A stretch of DNA of 64,000 nucleotides from Stictocephala bisonia (Eukaryota; Arthropoda; Insecta; Hemiptera; Membracidae), in contig JAQJVL010000740.1 in the NCBI GenBank assembly GCA_035578905.1, positions 324,501 through 388,500 of the forward strand. The letters run 5' to 3'. The notes under the pieces are model-generated. The model saw only the letters and a program-made list of their open reading frames with translations. It had not been told where the DNA came from and did no database searches. This document shows positions 31,666 through 44,600 of the stretch, one piece after another (the stretch's first letter is position 1; each line of letters opens with the position of its first letter). Position numbers and translations under genes: made by a program.

Positions 31666-31829
31666 ACCTTTGTCGTGTGTTCCAAACAAACACAAACTTA
31701 ATATACCATTTTACGTGTATGGGTGGACGGATGGGTCAATACCACTGTACTAGAATGTGTAGTCCATGTGGGCATTCAAGCGCGCGCGCGCGTTTTTGTG
31801 TATACATGATACTTCATATTTCTATGAAA
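31666..31829 (+). repeat. 36-bp family, locus E (1-2 units), and CG tract
   Basis: TTTACGTGTATGGGTGGACG and the following GGGTCAATACCACTGTAC match the family core. About 25 bp further is a CGCGCGCGCGCG tract (31780-31791). The array truncates the polymerase relic. Confidence 0.65.
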
Positions 31830-32640
31830 AAGCAGCTAGGGGATTGAGGTCGGGGAGGGGGAAGGCCGCGGCCTTGATTGGAATGCGGAAAGCTTGTCAT
31901 TAGGTTATCACATCGATGATTATCAGTCGTTTAAATGGTTGTGGGCTTTCATCTACAATAAGATACAAGGAAGAGTAAAGGAAATCACAACAATTATATC
32001 ATCAATACTAAGGAAAAAGTACTAAAAAATTTAACCCAAATGAATTCCCAACTATTGTCATGGTAGGGATTGTCTATTATTGAAGGGTTCCATTTCATAC
32101 ACACTTCGATACACACTTCTATACCACGTCCTTAGAGTCAGTCTGACTTGTCAAAGTCCTCAGAGCACATGTGTCTATTCATAGGAGACTAAAAATGAAA
32201 ATTCGCTCGAGACGCCTACAAGTGGAAGAATCGTGAACTAATTTGGTTATAAAAATGCCATTGACTCTGATGACTTAGTCTGAGGACATGGCCAATGTCC
32301 TCAGACTCCAAAACGTCCCCAGAGTCTCGGTGAAATTTCATATGAGTGTTCTCAGACCCCTCCCCTTACAAACACACACGGCTACACACACTAAGGACAG
32401 AGAACCACGGTAAAAGGTAAAATGAAAGCATGAAATGATCACAATCAGAAGTACAAAATTGTTTGTTTAGTTTGATGAATAATTTATTCTTATAGGTTCT
32501 TACTGAAACCTGTAATATGTATAGTACCGTATATAACAAAAATACTTATATGTAATTATGGTTTGCAATTAATGCTAATTGACAGTACAAATTGCATTAC
32601 AGAAAACGAGTTTACCAGTCTGGTAGATCAGTGGTTTTCT
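31830..32640. other. Unassigned sequence with hairpin
   Basis: No gene is seen. A strong hairpin lies at 32277-32307. Several GAGTC/GACTC and GTCCTCAGA repeats around it suggest a decayed fold-back element. Confidence 0.45.
32277..32307. repeat. 13-bp perfect stem, 5-nt loop hairpin
   Basis: AGTCTGAGGACAT, loop GGCCA, then ATGTCCTCAGACT. The right-arm equivalent near 56980 has mismatches in the stem. Confidence 0.88.
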
Positions 32641-32644
32641 GAAT

Positions 32645-32922
32645 ACACTATTGGCTCACGCGCCTACCCCTACACTTGTAGTGGTATTGGCCCACCCGCC
32701 TACCCCTACACTTGCAGTGGTATTGGCTCACCCACCTACCCCTACACTTGCAGAGGTATTGGCTTACCAGCCTACCCCTACACTTGCAGTGGTATTGGCC
32801 TATCCGGCCACCCCTAGACATGCAGTGGTATTTTGCCCACCCCTACACTTTCAGTGATATTGCAATACACATGCAGTGGTATTGGCCCACCCGGCCACCC
32901 TTACACTTGCAGTGGTATTGGC
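32645..32922 (-). repeat. 36-bp family, locus F, first part (left arm)
   Basis: Units of 36 bp, TGGCCCACCCGGCCACCCCT followed by ACACTTGCAGTGGTAT. The array is split by the LINE insertion and resumes at 35224. Confidence 0.92.
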
Positions 32923-35223
32923 ACAAAATGTCACCTTTTCTCCAGATTTTTTGCATCTGTTTTCAAAGTGAGCAATGTACCACTATCAAATTATGACTTT
33001 GGATTGAATCAGTCAATTAGCAGCTGTACCTTTTCAGCCACGGACGTTCAGAGAAAATTGGAAGCACTTGATCCAAATAAGGGGGCTGGGCCGGATGACA
33101 TTCCACCTGCTGTACTTAAATACTGTGCCCCTGTACTTGCCCCTCATCTCCAAATTTACTTTGCTAAACTACTTTCAGCGGGCACTTTTCCATCATCATT
33201 GAAGAAGAGTTTTGTTGTCCCTATTTATAAATCTGGCTGCAAAACCAACGTTAGAAATTACAGACCAATAGCTATTCAGCCCGCCTTGTCCAAGGTCTAT
33301 GAAAGTCTTATTCTTGACTCTTTGAGCTTCCAACTTGGCAGACACATTGTTCCTGAGCAACATGGTTTCACGCAGAATCGCTCCTCATGTACAAATATCC
33401 TTGTCTTTCGAAATTCCATAATGTCAGCATTCACTGATCACTCCCAATTATATTGCGTTTATCTGGATTTTAGTAACGCTTTCGACAGGATAGACCATTG
33501 ACTGTTGATTGCCAAACTCGAAGGATATGGCATCTGTGGCTCATTGCTCCGCTGGATGGAAAGCTATCTATCTGACCGCACTCTCATTGTTAGATGTGAT
33601 GGAAAGCAGAGTACCCCTTTCTCAGTTACTTCAGGGGTACCTCAAGGTTCCCACCTGGGCCCGCTGCTGTTCAACTTGTTCGTCAATGACATCTGCAATT
33701 CTATCACAACAAGGTTCCTTCTGTTTGCTGACGATATCAAGGTCTTCAATAAAATCACTTCGACACAAAACCAAGAAGAACTCCAACACTCACTCAACAA
33801 CATTAGCAACTGGTATAAGTCGAATGCTATGGAACTCAACATCTCGAAATGTGTGGTTATGTTCTTTAGTCGTAGTGACGTGGTGCATGAGTATGACTAT
33901 TGCATTGACGGAAGCAGTCTTGGTGTTATCCAGAGAATCAAGGATCTGGGTGTGATCACTACTCCCTCTCTTTGCCCACTCGACCATCTGGTGTACATTT
34001 CTTCTAGAGTCTCCTCTCTACTGGGTTTTATATACCGCTTTACAAGGCCCCTTAAATCACCTTCGACCTTAGTCATCCTCTACAAATCACTTGCACGTCT
34101 GATACTAGAGTACTGTTCCATCATTTGGTCTCCTTACCAAGTAGGTCACATGGACATCCTAAACAGAATATAAACACGTTTCCTCAGACTGTTAGGCCTC
34201 AAACTTGGTTTCCCTTCCTACAAGTACCAGTAACAGCTCTAGAATTGCAGTTTGACATACAGCCGCTGCCGGTGAGACGTCGGCTCTGTGATATCATCTT
34301 CCTTTACAAACTAGTGAATGGGATCATCGATTGTACTGAACTTTTGACCAATATTGACCTAACAATTCCCAGGGGTACCAGATCAAGGACAGTCTTCTCA
34401 AGGAGATACCAGCCGACCAACTACACTCTTAACCACGGAATCTCGAGACTTTTGAGAACCAGCGAAGACGTCTACTCTCGGCTAGATTTCTTTGGACCAT
34501 CGCCAGGATCATTCAAGCGAGACGTCCAGAGGCTACTCTTCTGAAGCTCCTTACCCATAGTGTTTGTGTTAGCAGTGTTGTGTTTCTTGGTGGCGCCTCT
34601 AGAGGGTCACAACCACATTGTCGGGGGGGGGGGGGAAGTATTTTGTCTCGTTCTGTCTGTTACCTGTTACTTTATCTTGTTATCTGATAATTTCTGTGTC
34701 ATAGCATATCATATTTTTATTTTTACTGTAGTTAATTGTTGTTACCTATATATTATTGTTACCATCTATCGTAATATATTGTTACTTGTATATTATTGTT
34801 GTTGTTTCTTTTATCGTAGTTTATTGCTGTAACCTCCTATAGTCATAATTTATATATCTTTGTTATCTAATTCTAAATCTATTTATCAACGTATATATTT
34901 ACATACATAATCAATCAATCTAACTAAAAGACTGTTGGTCTTTTAATTTTCATTGCACTTTGCACACAAATTGCATGTTGCCATCAATGTACATATATAA
35001 CCACACAGTATTGCCATGTCTAATTTATTTAAGTACTCATCAATGTTGTACATAGTTATTGTTTGTAATATTTATACAAGTTATTATCAAGTCTAGCTTG
35101 ATGGCATAAGTCACCTTTAAACACTTATTAGCATGCTAATGTAAAATGTTGTATCTTTGTCGCATGTATATCTCACTGTCAAAATATTGTAAAATGGTGT
35201 TCACCGTTGGAATAAATAAATAA
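32923..35223 (+). mobile_element. 5'-truncated Jockey-like LINE, present in left arm only
   Basis: A 2301-bp insertion inside the 36-bp array. ATTGGC occurs directly at both edges (32917-32922 and 35224-35229), a 6-bp target duplication. The corresponding site in the right arm is uninterrupted. The 3' end is GGAATAAATAAATAAA. It begins within the region just before the RT. A G tract of 12 lies in its 3' UTR (34624-34635). Confidence 0.93.
32926..34544 (+). pseudogene. Jockey-like RT, interrupted
   Basis: Reads LDPNKGAGPDDIPPAVLKYC, VVPIYKSG, NYRPIAIQPALSKVYE, EQHGFTQNRSSCTN, VYLDFSNAFDRIDH, then TGA at 33502-33504. It continues in the same frame with GVPQGSHLGPLLFNLFVND, FLLFADDIKVF (F-A-D-D instead of Y-A-D-D) and the C-terminal LRLLGLKLG region. 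A TAA follows at about 34171 and a frameshift near 34230. The first stop probably arose from an Arg codon (CGA to TGA, inference). Spelling of the RT motifs is that of the Jockey clade, unlike the 0.6-kb LINE. Confidence 0.9.
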
Positions 35224-35465
35224 ATTGGCCCACCCGGCCACCCCTAGACTTGCAGTGGTATTGGTCCACCCCTACACTTTCAGTGATATTGCAATACACA
35301 TGGCACTGCATGCCAATACCACTATATTGGCCCACCCGGCCACGCCTACACGTGCAGTGGTATTTGGCCATCCACCCATATATGTACAGTGGTATTTACC
35401 GTACTCACCCTCCCTCCCCAATGACTGTGGTGGTATTAGCATGTGTAATACCACATTACATGTTT
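35224..35465 (-). repeat. 36-bp family, locus F, second part (left arm)
   Basis: Continuation of the array after the LINE insertion, ending near CATGTGTAATACCAC. Confidence 0.88.
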
Positions 35466-37306
35466 TGATATATTAAGTTATTTTATAGCTCCGTATTGCA
35501 TAGTCTAAGGTTTAAATCCTAAAATGAGCCGACTATTAGTATTTCACTATTTTAATTAAGTTCACCCACAGGCCCGTTACCCACCCACTAACGTAAAATA
35601 GCATTAATCCTCCCACTCACTCACCAATGCACGGACAGTATTACTGACCCTCCAGCCCAGCCACTTGAGACCCCATAAAATATAGTTTCACTTACAAAAT
35701 ACAATAGACTATAAACTAGTTAACTATATGTAGTTGTGTCTCCAATACATATTACAACCATGTAATATGGTGAGAAAAATTAAAAACACAATAAAGATTA
35801 AAGTACATATTTTTTAAAAGTTTTGTTTTGCTTTTAATGAAGATTCATTCCCATGTTTTGAGTCCTATTTACATTGCAATGCTAAATCTCATTTGATGCA
35901 TGTTGAATAATACTGATTGAAGGTCTACAGCTATGTACTTTTGGATCTATTATTGAAATTGTCAACTGTGTTCTGGCAATGTACATAAAAATATATAATA
36001 AGTAGAAAAATAAGAAAAATATTATCTAAACACTAAAAAATCCACTTCTCACTCTTATAGTGGTTTTACTTATGAAAAATATTTGTACCGTTTTTAGTTA
36101 AATTTTTGTAGTTTAGTTAGAAGTCTCAGTTAGACATTATGTAACCACTCCCTCCTTCGACATGTAAAGACACTAAGAAACATGACAGCGGCTTTCCGGC
36201 CATCACCAGCAGAGTTCTTTGTTTGAGTTATATAATGTTAGCGAAAGTGGTGGAGGGGGGGGGCGGCAGGAGGGTGCCTCGTCACTGTTCACCACGAGGA
36301 TGTTTGCGAGGTAGGTGTACCTATTACTTTTGTCTCTGTCTAAACATTTAGATTATAAAAAGGGCTTATTAAATATTTTTCCATTTTAGGGAAAAGTTGT
36401 TTAATACTGATTTCTAATTGGGTTGTTTTCTTTTTTGGTTTGTTAACCAGGGTTCAGGAGTTAGATGGATGATGAACGGACCCAATTATTCCCCTTTTTA
36501 GTTTGAGGCTTCTGTAGATTTATTTATGTATATTAATGTATAATTTACTTAATTTCAATATTAATATGTCAATGTACTATGTAATTTATTATTAATTTTT
36601 GACACCTATAAAAAATAAGCTTATTAAGCGTTTCCAAAATAAGCTTACTGTTTGACTCCCACAGTTGTTTTAAATTTGTTTACAATTATATACCTGAAAG
36701 TCGTAATCTACTCACGTGTAGGATGAGTAGGGGTATACAATATATAAGTTTAGTTTGTATATCTTGAAAATGGCATCTCTTATAGCCTGATACGATGTAA
36801 ATATTTAAATGTTCTTTCTGTAAAAAGACACACTGCAATAAAAATAAATAGATTTTCTTTTAAAATCTACCAATAATAAAACATGCACACGTGTAATATT
36901 GCATGTAAAACATAGTGTAATATTGCACACGTAATACTGTGCGAAACAGAATATGTAAGATACCTTGATTTTGCTTACTGGTCTTCCGCCTTTTGACTAG
37001 TGCAGCATTCTGAGCTGGAGTTAGAAAACTGAACTAGATGCAGTACAATATTTGATCAATAGGCTGGTACCGTCACGCTCCTGTGAGGTGTTCACTCCAT
37101 TGACAAACTTCACAGTACAAGACTAAACGCAGTACATTTAGTAAAATATTTGATATTGTCTTTAATTTTGTACGTATCTAACGAAAGAATTTGTAAAATA
37201 TTTGACACGTAATAATAAATAAACAAGTAATAAAAGAATGGGTATCTGTTTTGCAGTAAAATGATTAAAGCACAGTAAAATGTACAGAATATCTAAAACC
37301 AAAATA
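35466..37306. other. Unassigned sequence with traces of the 36-bp family (locus G)
   Basis: At 35565-35665, CACCCACAGGCCCGTTACCC and following resemble degraded 36-bp units. A G-rich stretch (about 36252-36272) is present. No gene is seen. Mirrored at 53.86-55.68 kb. Confidence 0.45.
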
Positions 37307-37670
37307 TAGGATGTCAAAAAAGTAAAGTGCCAAACTTAGGAAAATACAGTAGTTATATAGGTCAAAATAAAGAGAATATAAAAAAATCAATCCAATTAGA
37401 AATTTTAAAATGGCAGCCATTTTGAAATTTTAAATATGATAAAGTTGATATTTTTCTAGAATTGGTCTCTTTTTTCTTAAAATGCATAAATAGTATCATA
37501 AAAATCGGTTAAGCCAACTCGGAGATAAACATTCTTTTGTGAAGAACAAAATGACTGATATCAGGTAAACAAAGCGTTTTTGAAAAAAAGTGTATACTTG
37601 GTTTTCTCTTTATTTTGACCTAAATAACCATTTTCCGAAGTTTATCACTTTACTTTTGGGACTCCCTGTA
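37307..37670. mobile_element. MITE-like element with about 70-bp TIRs and TA duplication (left arm)
   Basis: The left end is GGATGTCAAAAAAGTAAAGT and the right end, reverse-complemented, is CAGGGAGTCCCAAAAGTAAA. Both then run to AGGTCAAAATAAAGAGAA. TA stands at each edge. The centre has AAAATGGCAGCCATTTT, a perfect palindrome. It has no coding capacity. TA duplication suggests a Tc1/mariner-type relationship (inference). Confidence 0.78.
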
Positions 37671-38636
37671 TATCTGTATAAGAACTATATTTTCTATTGT
37701 TATCACAACACAGTGAGTGGATCTGTGTTACGAGCATGTCTGGGAATGAATCCTTATGAAATTAACCTATAATACTGTATATTCTACTTGAACGACATTA
37801 AAGTACTCCCTTAGGAATTACACACTCACAGTACCTAGGAGGTTGGAAAATACACCTTGAGGTGTAGAGCACAAGTCGTCCTAAACGAAAATCACTGCTT
37901 CAATTAGAGCCCTAACACATCTGAAAAAAACCTGCGTGAAGGATGGGTCATTTCTTGAAAGGCAAAACTCCAACCTACGAACACAAACTATGGCAAAACT
38001 ATAAAAACTCTCAGGAATAAAATTATTCTAATTATTAAATGACCATCAAATTGTAAAAACCTTTCCATCACATTAAAATATAAGTGTTAATATCGAAGAT
38101 AATGGTAATAGTTTCATTTATCAACTAAGTGATTTCTAGTTAATTGACATAGAATTTAATGAAAACGTATCGTTATATTGGGCTTTAAGTTGAGAGTTTA
38201 TGGCAAAGTTCAAACTAAATTAATTAATTTATTAATGGAGTTAGCTGTGTAGCTGGCGCCCAGGTTCCGACCAGGAACTTACTTTACATAAACCGACGCA
38301 ATAACCATGCGCATTATAATATAAATGGAGCAAGTTTCACTGGCATTAACAAGTCAATTTGTGGCACAATACGGTATGCAGATTGTATACGAGGATGAGT
38401 AACCGGTATTTTGAAGTTAGATATAAAACAATTAGGTCAGTTTCCAAATGTTTGTTATCATTCTATTTCATTTGTAGAGTTATGTTAAAGTTTTGTTATT
38501 TAATAAGATGCAGCACAACCAAGATAGGTTAGCTAGTTGACTTGTGGTCTTTGATCATCATTTATAAGGCGTTTTAAGTTATTAAACAGAACTATTTCCT
38601 TTTATTCACCGTAAAAGTTAGCTGCTATCTCCTACC
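37671..38636. other. Unassigned spacer before the satellite
   Basis: Nothing recognised. Mirrored at 52.53-53.49 kb. Confidence 0.5.
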
Positions 38637-41600
38637 CTTACTACTGACTTACACAATTACTGGTTGTTAACACAACCAAACTTCTGACATACACTACTAC
38701 TGGTGGTCAACACAAGCACATTTTTGACGTACACTACTAATGGCCGTCAACACAACTACACTTCTGAAGTATACAACTACTGGTGGTCAACACAACCAAA
38801 CTTCTGACATACACTACTAATGGTGGTCAACACAAGCACATTTTTGACGTACACTACTAATGGCCGTCAACACAACTACACTTCTGAAGTATACAACTAC
38901 TGGTGGTCAACACAACCTCATTTTTGACGTACACTACTAATGGCCGTCAACACAACTACACTTCTGAAGTATACAACTACTGGTGGTCAAGACAACCTCA
39001 CTTCTGACGGACATTACTAATGGTGGTCAAGACAACCTCACTTCTGACGGACATTACTAATGGTTGTCAACACAACCACACTATTGACGGACACTACTAA
39101 TGGTTGTCAACACAACCACACTATTGACGGACAATACTAATGGTTGTCAACACAACCACACTATTGACGGACAATACTAATGGTTGTCAACACAACCACA
39201 CTATTGACGGACACTACTAATGGTTGTCAACACAACCACACTATTGACGGACAATACTAATGGTTGTCAACACAACCACACTATTGACGGACAATACTAA
39301 TGGTTGTCAACACAACCACACTATTGACGGACAATACTAATGGTTGTCAACACAACCACACTATTGACGGACACTACTAATGGTCGTCAAAACAACCACA
39401 CTTCTGACGTACAAACTACTGGTGGTCAACACAACCACACTATTGACGGATACTACTAATGGTCGTCAACACAACCACACTTCTGAAGTATACAACTACT
39501 GGTGGTCAACACAACAACACTTCTGACGTACAAACTACTGGTGGTAAACATAATCTCACTTCTGCCGTACAAACTACTGGTGGTCGTCAACACAATCACA
39601 CTTCTGACGTACACAACTAATGGTCGTCAACACAACCTCACTTCTGCCGTACAAACTACTGGTGGTCGTCAAAACAATCACACTTCTGACGTACACAACT
39701 ACTGGTAGTCGTCAACACAATCACACTTCTGACGTACACTACTAATGGTGGTCAACACAACCACACTATTGACGGATACTACTAATGGTCGTCAACACAA
39801 CCACACTTCTGAAGTATACAACTACTGGTGGTCAACACAACAACACTTCTGACGTACAAACTACTGGTGGTAAACATAATCTCACTTCTGCCGTACAAAC
39901 TACTGGTGGTCGTCAACACAATCACACTTCTGACGTACACTACTAATGGTGGTCAACACAACCTCACTTCTGCCGTACAAACTACTGGTGGTCGTCAACA
40001 CAATCACACTTCTGACGTACACAACTACTGGTAGTCAACACAACCACACTTATGACGTACACTACTAATGGTGGTCAACACAACCTCACTTCTGCCGTAC
40101 AAACTACTGGTGGTCGTCAACACAATCACACTTCTGACGTACACTACTAATGGTGGTCAACACAACCTCACTTCTGCCGTACAAACTACTGGTGGTCGTC
40201 AACACAATCACACTTCTGACGTACACTACTAATGGTGGTCAACACAACCTCACTTCTGCCGTACAAACTACTGGTGGTCGTCAACACAATCACACTTCTG
40301 ACGTACACAACTACTGGTAGTCAACACAACCACACTTATGACGTACACTACTAATGGTGGTCAACACAACCTCACTTCTGCCGTACAAACTACTGGTGGT
40401 CATCAACACAATCACACTTCTGACGTACACAACTACTGCTGGTCAATACAAACACACTTCTGATGTACACACTACTAATGGTCGTCAATACAACTACACT
40501 TATGACGTACACTACTAATGGTCGTCAATACAACTACACTTATGACGTACACTACTAATGGTCGTCAACACAACCACACCTCTGACGTACACTACTAATT
40601 GTCGTCAATACAACCACACTTATGACGTACACTAGTAATGGCCGTCAATACAACCGCACTATTGACGCACACTACTAATGGTCGTCAATACAACCACACT
40701 TCTGATGTACACTACTAATGATCGTCAATACAACTACACTTGTGACGTACACTAATAATGGCCGTCAATACAACTACACTTCTGATGCACACTACTAATG
40801 GTCGTCAATACAACCACACTTCTGATGTACACTACTAATGATCGTCAATACAACTACACTTGTGACGTACACTAATAATGGCCGTCAATACAAACACACT
40901 TTTGATGTACACTACCAATGGTCGTCAGTAAAACTACACTTGTGACGTACACTAGTAATGGCCGTCAATACAACCACACTATTGACGCACACTACTAATG
41001 GTCGTCAATACAACCACACTTCTGATGTACACTACTAATGGTCGTCAATACAACTACACTTGTGACGTACACTACTAATTGTCGTCAATACAACCACACT
41101 TATGACGTACACTAGTAATGACCGTCAATACAACCACACTATTGACGCACACTACTAATGGTCGTCAATACAACCACACTTCTGATGTACACTACTAATG
41201 GTCGTCAATACAACTACACTTCTGAAGTACACTACTAATGGTCGTCAATACAACTACACTATTGACGCACATTACTAATGGTCGTCAATACAACCACACT
41301 TCTGATGTACACTACTAATGGTCGTCAATACAACCACACTTCTGACGTACACTACTAATGGTCGTCAATACAACCACACTTATGACGTACACTACTAATG
41401 GTCGTCAATACAACCACACTTCTGACGTACACTACTAATGGTCGTCAATACAACCACACTTCTGATGTACACTACTAATGGTCGTCAATACAACTACACT
41501 TCTGACGTACACTACTAATGGTCGTCAATACAACCACACTTCTGACGTACACTACTAATGGTCGTCAATACAACCACACTTCTGATGTACACTACTAATG

Positions 41601-44600
41601 GTCGTCAATACAACCACACTTCTGACGTACACTACTAATGGTCGTCAATACAACCACACTTCTGACGTACACTACTAATGGTCGTCAATACAACCACACT
41701 TCTGATGTACACTACTAATGGTCGTCAATACAACCACACTTCTGACGTACACTACTAATAGTCGTCAATACAACCACACTTATGACGTACACTACTAATG
41801 GTCGTCAATACAACCACACTTCTGATGTACACTACTAATGGTCGTCAATACAACTACACTTCTGACGTACACTACTAATGGTCGTCAATACAACCACACT
41901 TCTGACGTACACTACTAATGGTCGTCAATACAACCACACTTCTGACGTACACTACTAATGGTCGTCAATACAACCACACTTCTGACGTACACTACTAATG
42001 GTCGTCAATACAACCACACTTCTGATGTACACTACTAATGGTCGTCAATACAACCACACTTCTGATGTACACTACTAATGGTCGTCAATACAACTACACT
42101 TGTGACGTACACTACTAATGGTCGTCAATACAACCACACTTCTGATGTACACTACTAATGGTCGTCAATACAACTACACTTCTGAAGTACACTACTAATG
42201 GTCGTCAATACAACTACACTATTGACGCACACTACTAATGGTCGTCAATACAACCACACTTCTGATGTACACTACTAATGGTCGTCAATACAACCACACT
42301 TCTGACGTACACTACTAATGGTCGTCAATACAACCACACTTATGACGTACACTACTAATGGTCGTCAATACAACCACACTTCTGACGTACACTACTAATG
42401 GTCGTCAATACAACCACACTTCTGATGTACACTACTAATGGTCGTCAATACAACCACACTTCTGATGTACACTACTAATGGTCGTCAATACAACCACACT
42501 TATGACGTACACTACTAATGGTCGTCAATACAACCACACTTCTGACGTACACTACTAATGGTCGTCAATACAACCACACTTCTGATGTACACTACTAATG
42601 GTCGTCAATACAACTACACTTCTGATGTACACTACTAATGGTCGTCAATACAACCACACTTCTGACGTACACTACTAATGGTCGTCAATACAACCACACT
42701 TCTGATGTACACTACTAATGGTCGTCAATACAACCACACTTCTGACGTACACTACTAATGGTCGTCAATACAACCACACTTATGACGTACACTACTAATG
42801 GTCGTCAATACAACCACACTTCTGACGTACACTACTAATGGTCGTCAATACAACCACACTTCTGACGTACACTACTAATGGTCGTCAATACAACCACACT
42901 TCTGATGTACACTACTAATGGTCGTCAATACAACCACACTTCTGATGTACACTACTAATGGTCGTCAATACAACTACACTTATGACGTACACTACTAATG
43001 GTCGTCAATACAACCACACTATTGACGCACACTACTAATGGTCGTCAATACAACCACACTTCTGATGTACACTACTAATGGTCGTCAATACAACCACACT
43101 TCTGATGTACACTACTAATGGTCGTCAATACAACTACACTTCTGACGTACACTACTAATGGTCGTCAATACAACCACACTATTGACGCACACTACTAATG
43201 GTCGTCAATACAACCACACTTCTCATGTACACTACTAATGGTCGTCAATACAACCACACTTCTGATGTACACTACTAATGGTCGTCAATACAACTACACT
43301 TATGACGTACACTACTAATGGTCGTCAACACAACCACAGCTTTGACGTACTCTACTAATTGTCGTCAATACAACCACACTTATGACGTACACTACTAATT
43401 GTCGTCAATACAACCACACATCTGACGTACACTACTAATTGTCGTCAATACAACCACACTTATGACGTACACTAGTAATGACCGTCAATACAACCACACT
43501 ATTGACGCACACTACTAATGGTCGTCAATACAACCACACTTCTGATGTACACTACTAATGGTCGTCAATACAACTACACTTGTGACGTACACTACTAATT
43601 GTCGTCAATACAACCACACTTATGACGTACACTAGTAATGACCGTCAATACAACCACACTATTGACGCACACTACTAATGGTCGTCAATACAACCACACT
43701 TCTGATGTACACTACTAATGGTCGTCAATACAACCACACTTCTGATGTACACTACTAATGGTCGTCAATACAACCACACTTCTGATGTACACTACTAATG
43801 GTCGTCAATACAACTACACTTATGACGTACACTAGTAATGACCGTCAATACAACCACACTATTGACGCACACTACTAATGGTCGTCAATACAACCACACT
43901 TCTGATGTACACTACTAATGGTCGTCAATACAACCACACTTGTGACGTACACTACTAATTGTCGTCAATACAACCACACTTATGACGTACACTAGTAATG
44001 ACCGTCAATACAACCACACTATTGACGCACACTACTAATGCTCGTCAATACAACCACACTTCTGACGTACTCTACTAATTGTCGTCAATACAACCACACT
44101 TATGACGTACACTACTAATTGTCGTCAATACAACCACACTATTGACGGACACTACTAATGGTCGTCAACACAACCACACTTCTGACGTACACTACTAATT
44201 GTCGTCAATACAACCACACCTCTGACGTACACTACTAATTGTCGTCAATACAACCACACTTATGACGTACACTACTAATGGTCGTCAACACAACCACACT
44301 TCTGACGTACACTACTAATTGTCGTCAATACAACCACACTATTGACGGACACTACTAATGGTCGTCAACACAACCACACTTCTGACGTACTCTACTAATT
44401 GTCGTCAATACAACCACACTTATGACGTACACTACTAATTGTCGTCAATACAACCACACTATTGACGTACACTACTAATGGTCGTCAACACAACCACACT
44501 TCTGACGTACACTACTAATTGTCGTCAATACAACCACACTATTGACGGACAATACTAATGGTTGTCATCACAACCACACTATTGACGGACACTACTAATG

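Noticed and set aside
38250..38285. TGGCGCCCAGGTTCCGACC as an LTR primer-binding site or tRNA piece
   Set aside because: The first 8 bases look like a tRNA-Lys primer site, but there is no LTR on either side and no tRNA fold.
39502..40034. Two similar 68-codon frames
   Set aside because: They are the same irregular satellite units read twice, 326 bp apart.
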